Shown piece after piece: positions 53,871 through 62,921 of a DNA stretch of 64,000 nt (within the stretch, counting starts at the first letter, position 1; each line of letters starts with the position of its first letter). The translations under genes and the position numbers were made by a program. The DNA is from Sphingobium sp. Cam5-1 (GTDB lineage: Bacteria > Pseudomonadota > Alphaproteobacteria > Sphingomonadales > Sphingomonadaceae), in the NCBI RefSeq assembly GCF_015693305.1, contig NZ_CP065140.1, forward strand, positions 62,001-126,000, in the 5' to 3' direction. The notes under the pieces are model-generated. The model saw nothing but the letters and a program-made list of their open reading frames with translations, was not told the DNA's origin and searched no databases.

Positions 53871-55523
53871 TTGCTCAAACCGCGTCTCAGCCGCTTCACA
53901 GCATGGATCCTCGTCGTCGCCCTCTTCCTGGCGGGTCTTGCGCTAGAGCCGCAGTCGCCTGGTCAGTGGATGCTCCTCGTCATCCCCGGGCTGCTCAGCC
54001 TCCTTGGTCTGTGGGATGTGTTCCAGACCCGCCATGCGGTGCTGCGCAACTATCCCGTGATCGGCCATGTCCGTTGGATCGTAGAACTGGTCCGTCCGGA
54101 AATCCGGCAGTATCTGCTGGAGGAAGAAGACAAGCCGGTGCCCTTCTCCCGGGCTCAGCGTTCGCTCGTCTATCGCCGCGCCAAGGGTGTCTCGTCCGAT
54201 CATCCCTTCGGCACCCTCCTTGATCCCTATGCGCGCGACTATGAGTTCATCCAGCATTCGATGCTGCCGGCCGTGCCGGCCGATCCCCGGACCTTGCGTA
54301 TCACGATCGGAAACGACCAGTGCGCCCAGCCCTATTCGGCCAGCATCTTCAACATCTCGGCGATGAGCTTCGGATCGCTGTCGGCCAACGCCATTCGCGC
54401 ACTGAACAAAGGCGCCGCGCTCGGCGGCTTCTATCATGACACCGGCGAAGGCAGCATCAGCCCCTATCACCGCGAGTTCGGCGGCGACATTGTCTGGGAG
54501 ATCGCCAGCGGCTATTTCGGTTGCCGGACCGCCGACGGGCGCTTTGATCCCGACCGGTTCGCCGCCCAGGCAGCCGACCCCCAGATCAAGATGATCGAGA
54601 TCAAGCTCAGCCAGGGCGCCAAGCCGGGCCATGGCGGCATCCTGCCAGCCAGGAAGGTCACCCCGGAAATCGCGCAGACGCGCGGAATTCCTCCTGAGCA
54701 GGACTGCATATCGCCATCCCGGCATTCCGCCTTTTCGACGCCGCGCGAGATGATGGCCTTCATCGACCAGCTGCGGCGGCTGTCCGGCGGCAAGCCTGTG
54801 GGCTTCAAGCTGTGCATCGGGCTGCCCTGGGAATTCATGGCGATCGTCAAGGCCATGCTGGAGACCGGGACGGTTCCTGATTTCATCGTCGTCGACGGCG
54901 GCGAAGGCGGCACGGGCGCGGCGCCGGTCGAGTTCAGCGACCATATCGGTCTACCGATGCGCGAGGGCCTGCTTTTCGTGCACAATGTGCTCGAGGGGGC
55001 TGGTCTTCGCGAGCGGGTCAAGATCGGCGTTGCGGGCCGACTGATCAGCGCCTTCGACCTCGCCGCCGTCTTGGCCATTGGCGCTGACTGGGCCAATTCG
55101 GCGCGGGGCTTCATGTTTGCGCTTGGATGTATCCAGTCGATGAACTGCCACACGAACCGTTGCCCCACCGGCGTTGCCACACAGGATCCGGCGCGCCAGC
55201 GCGGCCTCGTCGTCCCCGACAAGGCGGAGCGTGTCCGCCGTTTTCACGCCAGGACCGTACATGCCCTTGCCGACATGCTTGCCGCGGCAGGTCTTGGCCA
55301 TCCGGACGATCTGCGCCCGCATCATGTGGCGCACCGGATCAGTTCGACCAGGGTACGGCACTTCGACCAGGCCCACACCTATCTCAAACCCGGCGAACTC
55401 CTCGGCGGGGCGTGCCCGCACCACTTCTATCGGGAAAACTGGGCCCGCGCGCAGAGCGCCAGCTTCGCGCCGCTGATCCGTCCCATAGCCTGGGAAACCC
55501 CGACCGTGACCATGCCGGGCTGA
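53871..55523 (+). CDS. FMN-binding glutamate-synthase-family membrane protein
   Basis: A 550-residue protein (TTG start after GGGAGAATCTC). Two N-terminal hydrophobic helices (about 8-45) anchor it to the membrane. The rest is the GltB-like FMN barrel: GEGSISPYHREFGGDIVWEI, KPGHGGILPARKVTPEIAQT, VVDGGEGGTGAAPVEFSDHI and GCIQSMNCHTNRCPTGVATQ with three cysteines in the 3Fe-4S pattern. These stand-alone proteins are found across proteobacteria with unclear roles; without the amidotransferase domain they cannot use glutamine directly. Confidence 0.9.
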   Translation: MLKPRLSRFTAWILVVALFLAGLALEPQSPGQWMLLVIPGLLSLLGLWDVFQTRHAVLRNYPVIGHVRWIVELVRPEIRQYLLEEEDKPVPFSRAQRSLVYRRAKGVSSDHPFGTLLDPYARDYEFIQHSMLPAVPADPRTLRITIGNDQCAQPYSASIFNISAMSFGSLSANAIRALNKGAALGGFYHDTGEGSISPYHREFGGDIVWEIASGYFGCRTADGRFDPDRFAAQAADPQIKMIEIKLSQGAKPGHGGILPARKVTPEIAQTRGIPPEQDCISPSRHSAFSTPREMMAFIDQLRRLSGGKPVGFKLCIGLPWEFMAIVKAMLETGTVPDFIVVDGGEGGTGAAPVEFSDHIGLPMREGLLFVHNVLEGAGLRERVKIGVAGRLISAFDLAAVLAIGADWANSARGFMFALGCIQSMNCHTNRCPTGVATQDPARQRGLVVPDKAERVRRFHARTVHALADMLAAAGLGHPDDLRPHHVAHRISSTRVRHFDQAHTYLKPGELLGGACPHHFYRENWARAQSASFAPLIRPIAWETPTVTMPG

Positions 55524-55553
55524 CGGCCTTTCCTTGCAGCACAGCCGCATGAT

Positions 55554-55748
55554 CTAGACGTCGGGTTCGGGCTCGACATCAGGCGCGATATCCCTGTTCG
55601 AGACGGCGTCGCCGAGCGGATCGTCGCCCGGTTGGGTTGACCAATGGGCGTCGCCGCGTTCCGGGGCCTTGTCATCAAATTCCCGTAATTTTTCAGCGAC
55701 CACGCAAAGCGCGTCACCGGGAGATCTGGCGCAAATGGGCGGCTCCAT
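55554..55748 (-). CDS. Small acidic hypothetical protein
   Basis: A 64-residue frame from ATG 55748 (MEPPICARSPGDALCVVAEK) with an acidic end (APDVEPEPDV). It is convergent with the glutamate-synthase-like gene, 30 bp away. The ribosome site is weak and a longer version starts at 55772. It is plausible but unsupported by any motif. Confidence 0.4.
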   Translation of the reverse strand: MEPPICARSPGDALCVVAEKLREFDDKAPERGDAHWSTQPGDDPLGDAVSNRDIAPDVEPEPDV

Positions 55749-55772
55749 TACGGATCGCCCCGCTTGTGCCAT

Positions 55773-56169
55773 TCGGCGAGAGCCGGATAGCTCGCCCTGA
55801 TATTACAGGAGGCGTGTCATCGCGCCGAGTGCCGTCCCGGCGCAGGATGGAGATCTGTCGCCTACGGCCGCGCGATCGACCAACCCGCTCAAAGGGCCTT
55901 GGCGTCGGGCAGATTGATACGTCCACGACCGACTCCTGGCATGTAGTTGGTCATGCATAGGATTTGCGGCGAAAACGGCAAGGTGCCCCATGGCCGTCCT
56001 GGGCTGCTTCGCGCAACCCGCTTGCCCGGCACTGGTGAAATGTCGGTTTCATCCAGTTGCCACGCCAGGATCGGCCGCGCGTCCACCAGTCCGCGGTCGA
56101 GCGGTCTTGCCGTTCTCACGTCGGTCTACGACAGGCTCGCAGCGTTTCGCCAGAGGCGTGCATATATGT
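55773..56169. other. Intergenic stretch without a supported gene
   Basis: About 400 bp downstream of the histidine kinase. No supported gene, and no clear terminator. Confidence 0.35.
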
Positions 56170-57531
56170 TCAATAAGGCCCAGGCGTGCGGCTCTTCCCA
56201 AGCCCGGGAAGCATTATGCATGCCCTCAGTCCCTCACCGGTATCTTCCAGGACAAGCGTTCCGCCATGGCTCTCGGCGATCGCCTTCGTGATTGCGAGGC
56301 CAAGGCCGCTGCCACCCGTTTCCCGGTTGCGCGACTCCTCCATCCGGTAGAATGGGCGCATCACGCGCTCGATCTGGCCGGCGGGAATGCCTGGCCCCCT
56401 GTCCGTCACCTCGATGCGCAGCATGTCGCCGGCGGCCGCGACCGTCACCGTTGCGCTGCCGCCATATTTGATCGCATTATCGATCAGATTCTGCACGGCG
56501 CGCTTCAACTGGCTGGGCTGCACTGGGAGGACATGACGCACGGCCGGGCTCCATGCGACATTTTCGCCAAGATCCTGATATTCTTCGACCGCCGTCTCGA
56601 TAAGGGCGGTGACGTCAGCAGGCCGCAGGGGCTCGCGCTGCCGTCCCGACGTCGCGAGCGACAATATGTCTTCAAGCGTCGCCGTAATTTCCCCGATCTT
56701 GGAGATCGCCGCCTCGCGCTCGTCGGCCGGCTCCATGTTTTCGAGCCGGATACGCAGCGAGGCCAGGGGTGTGCGCAGGTCGTGGCCGATGGCGCCGAGC
56801 ATCCCGTCCTTCTCGTCAAGCAACGCCACGAGCCGCTGGTTCATGTCGTTGAAGGCCGCAATGGCTTCGCGCAGATCGTCCGGGCCGCTCGGCTCGACCC
56901 TGAGGGGCGCCGTCCGGCCCCGAAACTGGCGCGCGGCCATGGCAAGGTTGTGCAGGGGCCGCGCCAGACGGCGCGCAACGGCAATGGTGACGCCCAGTAC
57001 CACGAGGTAGAGAAGCAGCGTCGCGGCTGCCAGGCGCGTGACGAGGCCAGGATCGCGTCGCGGCGCGGGAAGTGTGCCCGCGAGCCATTGGCCATCGGGG
57101 AGCCTCGCCGCCAGCGACACGGCATAGCGCGCCGGCCCGTCAGCGCGCCTTCGCTGCGAGGGCTGCGGATGCGCGGCGCTTGCGCGGACCTCTTGCGCGT
57201 TCGCGCCGAGATTGCGCAAATCCTCGGCAAGTCTCGCCTCGACCGCATTGCTCCGGTCGCCTTCGGCGATGCCGCTGTCGGCGCGCAGCGCGAAGCGCGC
57301 GCCGCGGTGAGACAGGTCTGCCGCAAGCGCCTTGCGGAAAATATCCTCGGCTGCGGACATGTCGGCGAAGGCGCCGGCAAAGCGCGTGATCGCCGGTCCG
57401 TCATTCTGCGCTAGGGCAAGCTTTTCGCGCTCGTTGAGGATGAGACCGAAATTCGCGAGCTGCGCGACCGCCAGCGCAGCTCCGAGAAGGAAGGCCATCC
57501 GCCCGACAAGGCTGCGCGGCAGCAGCCTCAT
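56170..57531 (-). CDS. Sensor histidine kinase
   Basis: A 453-residue inner-membrane kinase. Membrane helices at about 12-32 and 165-187 bracket a periplasmic sensor domain of about 130 residues, followed by HAMP (about 188-240), HisKA with phosphorylation site His250 (GAIGHDLRTPLASLR) and an HATPase domain with NLIDNAIKYG (N box), DRGPGIPAGQ and GGSGLGLAI. It overlaps the response regulator gene by 4 bp. The signal is unknown. The calcium-binding and RcnB-like candidate target genes suggest metal or envelope stress. Confidence 0.94.
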   Translation of the reverse strand: MRLLPRSLVGRMAFLLGAALAVAQLANFGLILNEREKLALAQNDGPAITRFAGAFADMSAAEDIFRKALAADLSHRGARFALRADSGIAEGDRSNAVEARLAEDLRNLGANAQEVRASAAHPQPSQRRRADGPARYAVSLAARLPDGQWLAGTLPAPRRDPGLVTRLAAATLLLYLVVLGVTIAVARRLARPLHNLAMAARQFRGRTAPLRVEPSGPDDLREAIAAFNDMNQRLVALLDEKDGMLGAIGHDLRTPLASLRIRLENMEPADEREAAISKIGEITATLEDILSLATSGRQREPLRPADVTALIETAVEEYQDLGENVAWSPAVRHVLPVQPSQLKRAVQNLIDNAIKYGGSATVTVAAAGDMLRIEVTDRGPGIPAGQIERVMRPFYRMEESRNRETGGSGLGLAITKAIAESHGGTLVLEDTGEGLRACIMLPGLGKSRTPGPY

Positions 57532-58247
57532 ATCCGGCGCACCTCAGCCGCCAGCGTATAGCCACCGCCACGCACCGTCTTGATCAGCCTGGGATCGGCG
57601 GCATCTGCCTCGATCTTGCGGCGAAGACGGCTGATATGATTGTCGATGCTGCGCTCGAACGCGGCCAGTTCGCGGCCCTGCGTCAGGTCAAGCAGTTGAT
57701 CGCGGGTCAGCACGCGGCGGGGATGCGTCACGAACGCAAGGAGCAGGTTATACTCGCCTGTGGACAGCGCGACAGAAACGCCTTCGGCATCGACAAGCTC
57801 GCGCTCACCGGTCCTGAGAACCCATTGGCCAAATGCATAGCCGGAAGCATCGGGCGCGTGGACCAGGGCTGCCTGCTCGCTCGTCCGACGCAGCACAGCC
57901 TTGATCCGGGCGAGCAGTTCGCGGGGATTGAAGGGTTTTGACACATAATCGTCCGCGCCGATCTCCAGACCTACGATACGATCGACGTCTTCGGTCTTGG
58001 CCGTGACCAGGATGAGCGGGATGTTCGACGTCGAGCGGATGAAGGAGGCGAGGGAAAGGCCGTCCTCGCCGGGCATCATGATGTCGAGCAGGATCAGGTC
58101 GATCGCATGGACCGCCAGAATGTCCCGGGCTTGCGCCGCATTCGCCGCGGTCGTCGTTCTGAGGCCGTTCTTGCCGAGGTAGGATGCCAGCGGATCGCGA
58201 ATGTCACGCTCGTCATCGACAACGAGGATGTGGGGATTGCTACTCAT
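57528..58247 (-). CDS. OmpR/PhoB-family response regulator
   Basis: A 239-residue protein starting MSSNPHILVVDDERDIRDPL. The receiver has Asp11/12, the phosphorylation site Asp55 (LILLDIMMPGEDG) and Lys104 (YVSKPFNP). The C-terminal winged helix (about 140-235, FERSIDNHISRLRRKIEADA, IKTVRGGGYTLA) is of the OmpR type. The start at 58247 is preceded by GGAAGG; a longer frame to 58301 runs into the upstream terminator. It is translated together with the kinase. Confidence 0.94.
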   Translation of the reverse strand: MSSNPHILVVDDERDIRDPLASYLGKNGLRTTTAANAAQARDILAVHAIDLILLDIMMPGEDGLSLASFIRSTSNIPLILVTAKTEDVDRIVGLEIGADDYVSKPFNPRELLARIKAVLRRTSEQAALVHAPDASGYAFGQWVLRTGERELVDAEGVSVALSTGEYNLLLAFVTHPRRVLTRDQLLDLTQGRELAAFERSIDNHISRLRRKIEADAADPRLIKTVRGGGYTLAAEVRRI

Positions 58248-58275
58248 GTCAGCGCCTTCCATCGCAGAAGAAGCC

Positions 58276-58296
58276 CCCGGGGCGAAAGACCCCGGG
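58276..58296 (-). terminator. Hairpin between the RcnB-like gene and the two-component operon
   Basis: CCCGGGG, loop of 7, CCCCGGG. On the minus strand it follows the RcnB-like stop by 27 nt and is followed by a pyrimidine-rich run (GGCTTCTTCT). It may be a weak terminator allowing some read-through into the regulator gene. Confidence 0.6.
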
Positions 58297-58322
58297 AGCA
58301 AATTCGTTGGATCAAGGGTCTT

Positions 58323-58667
58323 TTAGTGGAAGGCGCCCGCCAGGACAGAGGCGATGATCCCACTGGTGATCCCGATCAGGACCGCGTCGTTGCCGGACTG
58401 CACCCAGCGATAGCCGCGGGGCGCTTCGCGCAGATGATACTGACGATAGTTTGTGACCACCCGATAATTGCGGGCCTGGCGATAATCGAACCGTTCGCCC
58501 TTTTTCCAGTGCGCGCGGTACTGGGCCGGACGGATCGCGCGGTGATTCTGGACCACGCGGTGATTCTGGATGACGCGGCCATGGCCGCCATTGTGCTGGA
58601 AAGGTGCAGCCATGGCTGGGGTGGCGGCGATCGAGGCGGCCAGGGCGGCGATGATGAACTTCTTCAT
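58323..58667 (-). CDS. RcnB-family periplasmic protein
   Basis: A 114-residue protein from ATG 58667 with signal peptide MKKFIIAALAASIAATPAMA. The mature part is His/Arg/Tyr-rich (GGHGRVIQNHRVVQNHRAIR) and contains YHLREAPRGYRWVQSGNDAV and a C-terminal hydrophobic stretch, which is the RcnB domain first tied to nickel/cobalt homeostasis in E. coli. It precedes the two-component operon on the same strand and has the 24-nt site upstream. Confidence 0.88.
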   Translation of the reverse strand: MKKFIIAALAASIAATPAMAAPFQHNGGHGRVIQNHRVVQNHRAIRPAQYRAHWKKGERFDYRQARNYRVVTNYRQYHLREAPRGYRWVQSGNDAVLIGITSGIIASVLAGAFH

Positions 58668-58750
58668 GAGGAACTTCTCCGTATCACGCCGTCTGCGGCG
58701 TTGATTGGAAGATGCAGCCTGTGTGTCGCATGGATTTGCCCGGTTCGATG

Positions 58751-58774
58751 CTATTATGTCCCGGTTTGTATCAG
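58751..58774 (-). promoter_or_regulatory. Candidate response-regulator site upstream of the RcnB-like gene
   Basis: The minus strand reads CTGATACAAACCGGGACA and then TAATAG, 84 nt before the start. See 53074-53097 for the partner. Confidence 0.55.
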
Positions 58775-59191
58775 CCGGCCGGGACGCCATTTGGATCCAG
58801 ACGCGTAAGCCCCTGGAGCCGCTGCCTCGGCGCCGGACGCGGCGGTGAGCGAACGCGCGGCTTTCGTGCAGCTGCGCAAAGGCGTACAGGCTCTCCGGCG
58901 CAGTGCTCTACCCGATCGGCCCGATATGCTTCGCATGCCTGCCCGGCATCGGCTCGGATCGCGGATCGCACCTTGAGCGATAGAGCGTCCCTGGCCACAG
59001 ACTGTTCCCGATCGCTTCGTGGAGACGCGCGAACCTGGTTTCGGCTTCCCGCCGGCCCCGGCGCGGCATTCCGCCTGCGCCGTCATTCCTGACGCAATCG
59101 AGACGTTGCTTCATCAGCACGAAGCGAGGCGCAGCTTGTCTTTCTGCAAACTTCCGATTAGATTTTAATCGATCTGATAGCAGGGGATGAA
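58775..59191. other. Intergenic stretch without a supported gene
   Basis: About 415 bp between the RcnB promoter and the ParD-type antitoxin. No convincing gene. Confidence 0.35.
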
Positions 59192-59461
59192 ATGGCAACT
59201 GAGACGAAGGTTCTGACGGCGCATGTGCCACTTTCGCTTGCGGAAAAGGTCGAGGCAATGGCTTCCCGGCTGGAACGCTCGCGCGGCTGGGTGATGAAGC
59301 AGGCGCTCGCCGCCTGGGTCGATCAGGAGGAAGAGCGCCATCGGATGACGCTCGAAGCGCTGGCGGACGTCGACGCGGGCCGGGTTATCGATCATCAAAG
59401 CATTCAGTCATGGGCGGACAGCCTCAGCACAGACAAGCCGCTGCCGCCGCCGGCAAAATGA
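59192..59461 (+). CDS. Ribbon-helix-helix antitoxin (ParD/CopG type)
   Basis: An 89-residue protein. KVLTAHVPLSLAEKVEAMAS, then RLERSRGWVMKQALAAWVDQ, is the RHH DNA-binding fold used by ParD/RelB-type antitoxins. The C-terminal part (HRMTLEALADVDAGRVIDHQ) is the common toxin-binding tail with DVDAGRVID. It overlaps the toxin start by 4 bp. Confidence 0.9.
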   Translation: MATETKVLTAHVPLSLAEKVEAMASRLERSRGWVMKQALAAWVDQEEERHRMTLEALADVDAGRVIDHQSIQSWADSLSTDKPLPPPAK

Positions 59462-59751
59462 AGATACAGTGGACCGGCAAGGCGTCGTCGGACCTGGTGC
59501 GCCTTCATGAGCATCTGCGCCCGGTAGCGCCGGAAGCTGCGGCACGAGTCGTTCAGCAGCTTGCCCGGGCGCCGGACCGGCTGCTCGACTACCCGCGGAT
59601 CGGAGAGAAGCTGGAAGCCTATGAACCGCGCGAGGTGCGGCGGATCATCGTCGGTCATCACGAGCTTCGCTACGAGATTGCGGACGCCATCATCTTCATT
59701 CTGCGCCTGTGGCACTGCCGCGAGAATCGCAGCTTCGATTCCGATGACTGA
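59458..59751 (+). CDS. ParE/RelE-type toxin
   Basis: A 97-residue protein from ATG 59458 (MKIQWTGKASSDLVRLHEHL). The pattern W-T-x-x-A-x-x-D-L-x-R-L, with YEPREVRRIIVGHHELRYEI and IIFILRLWHCRENR, is of the ParE/RelE superfamily; the final HxREXR form favours ParE-type gyrase poisons, but RelE-like mRNA cleavage is possible. It forms a pair with the preceding antitoxin. Confidence 0.9.
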   Translation: MKIQWTGKASSDLVRLHEHLRPVAPEAAARVVQQLARAPDRLLDYPRIGEKLEAYEPREVRRIIVGHHELRYEIADAIIFILRLWHCRENRSFDSDD

Positions 59752-59890
59752 GCCATGGCCGCTGGAAGAACGGCTTTGGCCTGAGGCGACCCCTGCTATC
59801 GGTCGTCGCGTCCACCCCATCCGCTACACCTGAGCGGCCGTTTGCGTTGCGCCCGAACGCCCGCGCGGCAGCAGAACGGCATGGCGGCTT

Positions 59891-60637
59891 TCAACCTTTC
59901 AGCAGGAAAGGAATTTCAACGACGCCGCGCACGCGTACCGGTTCTCCGCCCTGGATCACGGGATTCCAGCGCCAGCGCCGCACCGCATCGAGCGCGGCGT
60001 CATCAAGCCTCGCAAATCCGCTCGAGCGGCTTATGGCGACGGTCTCGACCGAACCGTCAAGGGCGAGGGTGAGCATGAGAAGGACGGTGCCTTGCTCCCT
60101 CTTGCGCCGACTCTCCAGCGGATAGCGGGGCGGCTTTCCCGCAATCATCTTTGCGCCAAGATCACCATCCTGGACGAAGCTGGACGGCGCGGGCGTCGTT
60201 ACGCTGGCGATGGACGGAACGGAAAAGCTTGCAGGCGCGGGAGATAGCGTCTGGTCTGGCGGCGCTGGCGCCACAAGCTGCGGCAAGGCCCGGGGTATCT
60301 CGATGAGAGGTGGCGGAGCCATGATTTGAGGATGCGAAGGCCCAGGTGGCGGCGCCTCTGCCGGCGGGGGAGGCTGTGGCGTGAGATTGATGACCGATAG
60401 TCGTTCCGCCTTGCGCGGATGACCGTGATGCCGCGCCTGCATGATCACGAATATCAGCGCGGCATGGACGGCGATAATGAGCGCGATGGCGGGCAGGCTC
60501 GCGCGGCGATCCGCCCCGTAGCGCGCTGCGGCCATGTCAGGCGCCGGCATGCTGCCGACAGGTCGGACGTGCCCAGGCCGGGGCACACGAACCGGCCCGG
60601 TCCGTTCGATATCATGTGCGATCGCGAGCATCGCCAA
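59891..60637 (-). CDS. tonB: TonB-family energy transducer
   Basis: A 248-residue protein with one membrane helix (about 45-68, ASLPAIALIIAVHAALIFVI with the conserved His), a proline-rich spacer (PQPPPPAEAPPPGPSHPQIM) and the C-terminal TonB domain (about 165-248, YPLESRRKREQGTVLLMLTL, VRRWRWNPV). It transmits proton-motive force to outer-membrane receptors. The N-terminus is about 45 residues longer than usual. No ExbB/ExbD is next to it. Confidence 0.9.
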   Translation of the reverse strand: MAMLAIAHDIERTGPVRVPRPGHVRPVGSMPAPDMAAARYGADRRASLPAIALIIAVHAALIFVIMQARHHGHPRKAERLSVINLTPQPPPPAEAPPPGPSHPQIMAPPPLIEIPRALPQLVAPAPPDQTLSPAPASFSVPSIASVTTPAPSSFVQDGDLGAKMIAGKPPRYPLESRRKREQGTVLLMLTLALDGSVETVAISRSSGFARLDDAALDAVRRWRWNPVIQGGEPVRVRGVVEIPFLLKG

Positions 60638-60896
60638 GTCCCTTATCCTATATCCGCCCGGCCGCGCTCTTCCAGGGAGCGCGAATGGATAATCACACCA
60701 CTAATGCGAATCAAGAGCAGTTATTGCCTCGATTCAGGCCGGATCTCGCTTTTTTCTGCTCATGAAGGATCGTCGGGCAGAAATAGGGGCCTGGATAAGG
60801 AAGCGGTATGCCTCGGGCGTGTTCGAGACCAGATCAGGGAGCCAGGACCGCCCTTGCCGGGCAGGACTGGGGACGAAGGCGCGCGAGGCGCTTTTC

Positions 60897-61820
60897 TCAC
60901 GCCTTCCAGTGGGTCGGCGACTGGACCTGTTCGTGTCCTCTCGCGGCGACCAGAAAGGATGGAGATACCGCTTTGGGTCTGAATTTCAGCTTGCGGTCGC
61001 ACGAGCCCATTGAATCCAGGACGAGCCGGTAATCCGCAAGAGCCTGCATCCGTCCTGCCTCACTTTGTGACACATTGGCGTCAGGAGGTGGAACCGGTGG
61101 AAGCGAGCACGCCAGGCGATACCATGGCAGCGTGTCGCGCGCGGGAGGCTCGATGGCATCGGCGATGAGTTCGGAAAAGGAAATGTTCCACTCGGGTGGG
61201 AGGCCAGGGTGGTGCCGGACGGTGATCGAGGCATAGGATCCGTCCTGGGTACTGAGGAAAATCTGCGTTCTCCCCTCCCCCAGCAAGGCGCCTGGCACGT
61301 GCAGCAAGGAACGCACACCTGTAATCCTGGGCGGTCCATCGGGCGAAACGGCCGCTCGCAACAGGCTGCGCAACTGGAGTTCGCGTGCGTTGCTCCAGCG
61401 CAATTGCGCGGTGGGGGTGACGAGTTGCAGCTCTCCAGGCCTGCCGTCCACGCCGCGGGCGAAGATAAAGACCTCCTCCCCCTCCAGATCGTCGGCCTTG
61501 CCTCGCCAATCCAGCGGAAGATCGACCAGATACCGCACGGAACGGCCAAGGGGCTTGCGGCCCGCGAGCAGGGTCTTTGCCTGCGCCTCGACGTAGAAGC
61601 GTGTATAGCCGGGAAGAGCGGCTTGCGCGCGCTGCGGGTCGATCGGGATCTGCGTTTCGATCCGCACCAGCGCAATCATCCCCGCCGAGAAGGAAAGATC
61701 CGCCAAATCCGCGTAAGTCGGGGATCGCTCGAACAGGGTTTGTGCGTGAAGGGCCGAAGGCTGGGAAACCCATGAGGCTGCCAACAGACCCGCGACAAGC
61801 ATTCGCGAAGTGAGCGGCAT
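60897..61820 (-). CDS. Secreted protein of unknown function
   Basis: A 307-residue protein from ATG 61820 (GGAG 8 nt upstream). The signal peptide MPLTSRMLVAGLLAASWVSQ ends near HAQ. The mature part begins with LFERSPTYADLADLSFSAGM and has VIRIETQ-like and DLPLDWRGKADDLEGEEVFI stretches, probably beta-rich. The conserved style resembles an alphaproteobacterial family of periplasmic proteins with no known role. A putative promoter with the motif GGTTGCCA...GATTGATATGTC lies 63 nt upstream. Confidence 0.7.
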   Translation of the reverse strand: MPLTSRMLVAGLLAASWVSQPSALHAQTLFERSPTYADLADLSFSAGMIALVRIETQIPIDPQRAQAALPGYTRFYVEAQAKTLLAGRKPLGRSVRYLVDLPLDWRGKADDLEGEEVFIFARGVDGRPGELQLVTPTAQLRWSNARELQLRSLLRAAVSPDGPPRITGVRSLLHVPGALLGEGRTQIFLSTQDGSYASITVRHHPGLPPEWNISFSELIADAIEPPARDTLPWYRLACSLPPVPPPDANVSQSEAGRMQALADYRLVLDSMGSCDRKLKFRPKAVSPSFLVAARGHEQVQSPTHWKA

Positions 61821-61882
61821 ATGGCATTCTCCTGTCGTTCCCGGGGTCGGCCGGTCCGGCCGGCCGCGCGTCACCACCGGCA

Positions 61883-61913
61883 AATTAACGGACATATCAA
61901 TCTGTTGGCAACC
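61883..61913 (-). promoter_or_regulatory. Promoter-like site shared by two genes (copy 1)
   Basis: On the minus strand: GGTTGCCA, then ATTGATATGTC, then TTAATT. TTGCCA and TTAATT are 17 bp apart, as for -35 and -10. See 62805-62835. Confidence 0.5.
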
Positions 61914-61981
61914 CGGTCTCGACCGGCGCGGCTGTCAGTCGAGTGGGGAGACGGGGGCCCTGGCTGCATCATGCCGGTCAA

Positions 61982-62641
61982 TCATGCGTCGACAGGAGCC
62001 TTCCGTGTTTCGCGCAGGATCTTAGCCCAGGGGTTCAGGTCGGGCTCGGCAATCTTCGTGAGGATATTGGTATCACGATGCAGGAATGGCGTGTCGCGGC
62101 CGCGCACCAGCAGGCTCGTCTCGGACACATAGGTCCACGAACCATCGGCGTTGAAATCGACCTCTATCCTGTAGGAGTCGGTGCGGAATGCGAGTTCGAG
62201 AAAGGTGGTCGAGCAGATGCCATATTCCGTCTGGCCACGCTCCGCCGTCAAGCTCAGCCGGGTCGCGTCCGGCGCGGCATGACCTGCGGCGATGGCGACC
62301 TGGCCGCGCGGGATCGCCACGGTCTGCAGAATAAGGCCGGTGGCCGGCTCCCAAAGCCAATATCCAACCTGATCATGGAAGGCGATCTGGTCTTCCGGTG
62401 TGTTGATATGAACATGATAACGCAAACCATAGAAGAGTTGCGGCCCATTGGTCTGCGCATCAATCGGCTGCATTTCGATGCGTTCATAATAGGCCCGCTG
62501 CTCGGGCCCGTCCGCCTTGGGATTGAGGTCGACGCCCCGATGCCCTTCCCAGATGCCTGCCAGGCGGCGCAGCGGCCCAAGGTTGGCCAGCGTGTCCGAA
62601 ACCGCGTCGGCTTCAGTGAAGATGTCATCCGGTATGTCCAT
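61982..62641 (-). CDS. Haem-binding beta-barrel (nitrobindin-like) protein
   Basis: A 219-residue protein starting MDIPDDIFTEADAVSDTLAN. LGPLRRLAGIWEGHRGVDLN is the opening strand of the nitrobindin/DUF1794 (FABP-like) barrel with the GxWxG motif, and HVHINTPEDQIAFHDQVGYW, with LWEPATGLI, matches the family's middle. The expected haem-ligating His near the C-terminus is not obvious: LHRDTNILTK contains the only late His. Haem binding is therefore uncertain. Confidence 0.75.
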   Translation of the reverse strand: MDIPDDIFTEADAVSDTLANLGPLRRLAGIWEGHRGVDLNPKADGPEQRAYYERIEMQPIDAQTNGPQLFYGLRYHVHINTPEDQIAFHDQVGYWLWEPATGLILQTVAIPRGQVAIAAGHAAPDATRLSLTAERGQTEYGICSTTFLELAFRTDSYRIEVDFNADGSWTYVSETSLLVRGRDTPFLHRDTNILTKIAEPDLNPWAKILRETRKAPVDA

Positions 62642-62804
62642 GGATGTTTCCCCTTGACTATATTATCCCGCCGCCTCGGCCTCGACACCTGCCACGATTG
62701 GGCTGTTGGCCGTACGCGCCTATGGCCAGTGTGACCTGGAAGCTCCTGGCGGCCGCAATTTTTCCGGGATCAGCCGGTCAAGCCGACTGCACACCACCAT
62801 CGAC

Positions 62805-62835
62805 AAGTAACCGACATATCAATCCTCTGGCAACC
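62805..62835 (-). promoter_or_regulatory. Promoter-like site shared by two genes (copy 2)
   Basis: On the minus strand: GGTTGCCA, then ATTGATATGTC, then TTACTT, with the same 17-bp spacing, 164 nt upstream of the haem-binding protein gene. Confidence 0.5.
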
Positions 62836-62921
62836 TTCCGTCCACCGGCGTCCTGGCGAAGGAACCCGTTACCGGCACCGGAGGCGCGGGGCAGAGCGCG
62901 ACCGTCAAAGGAGCGATGATG

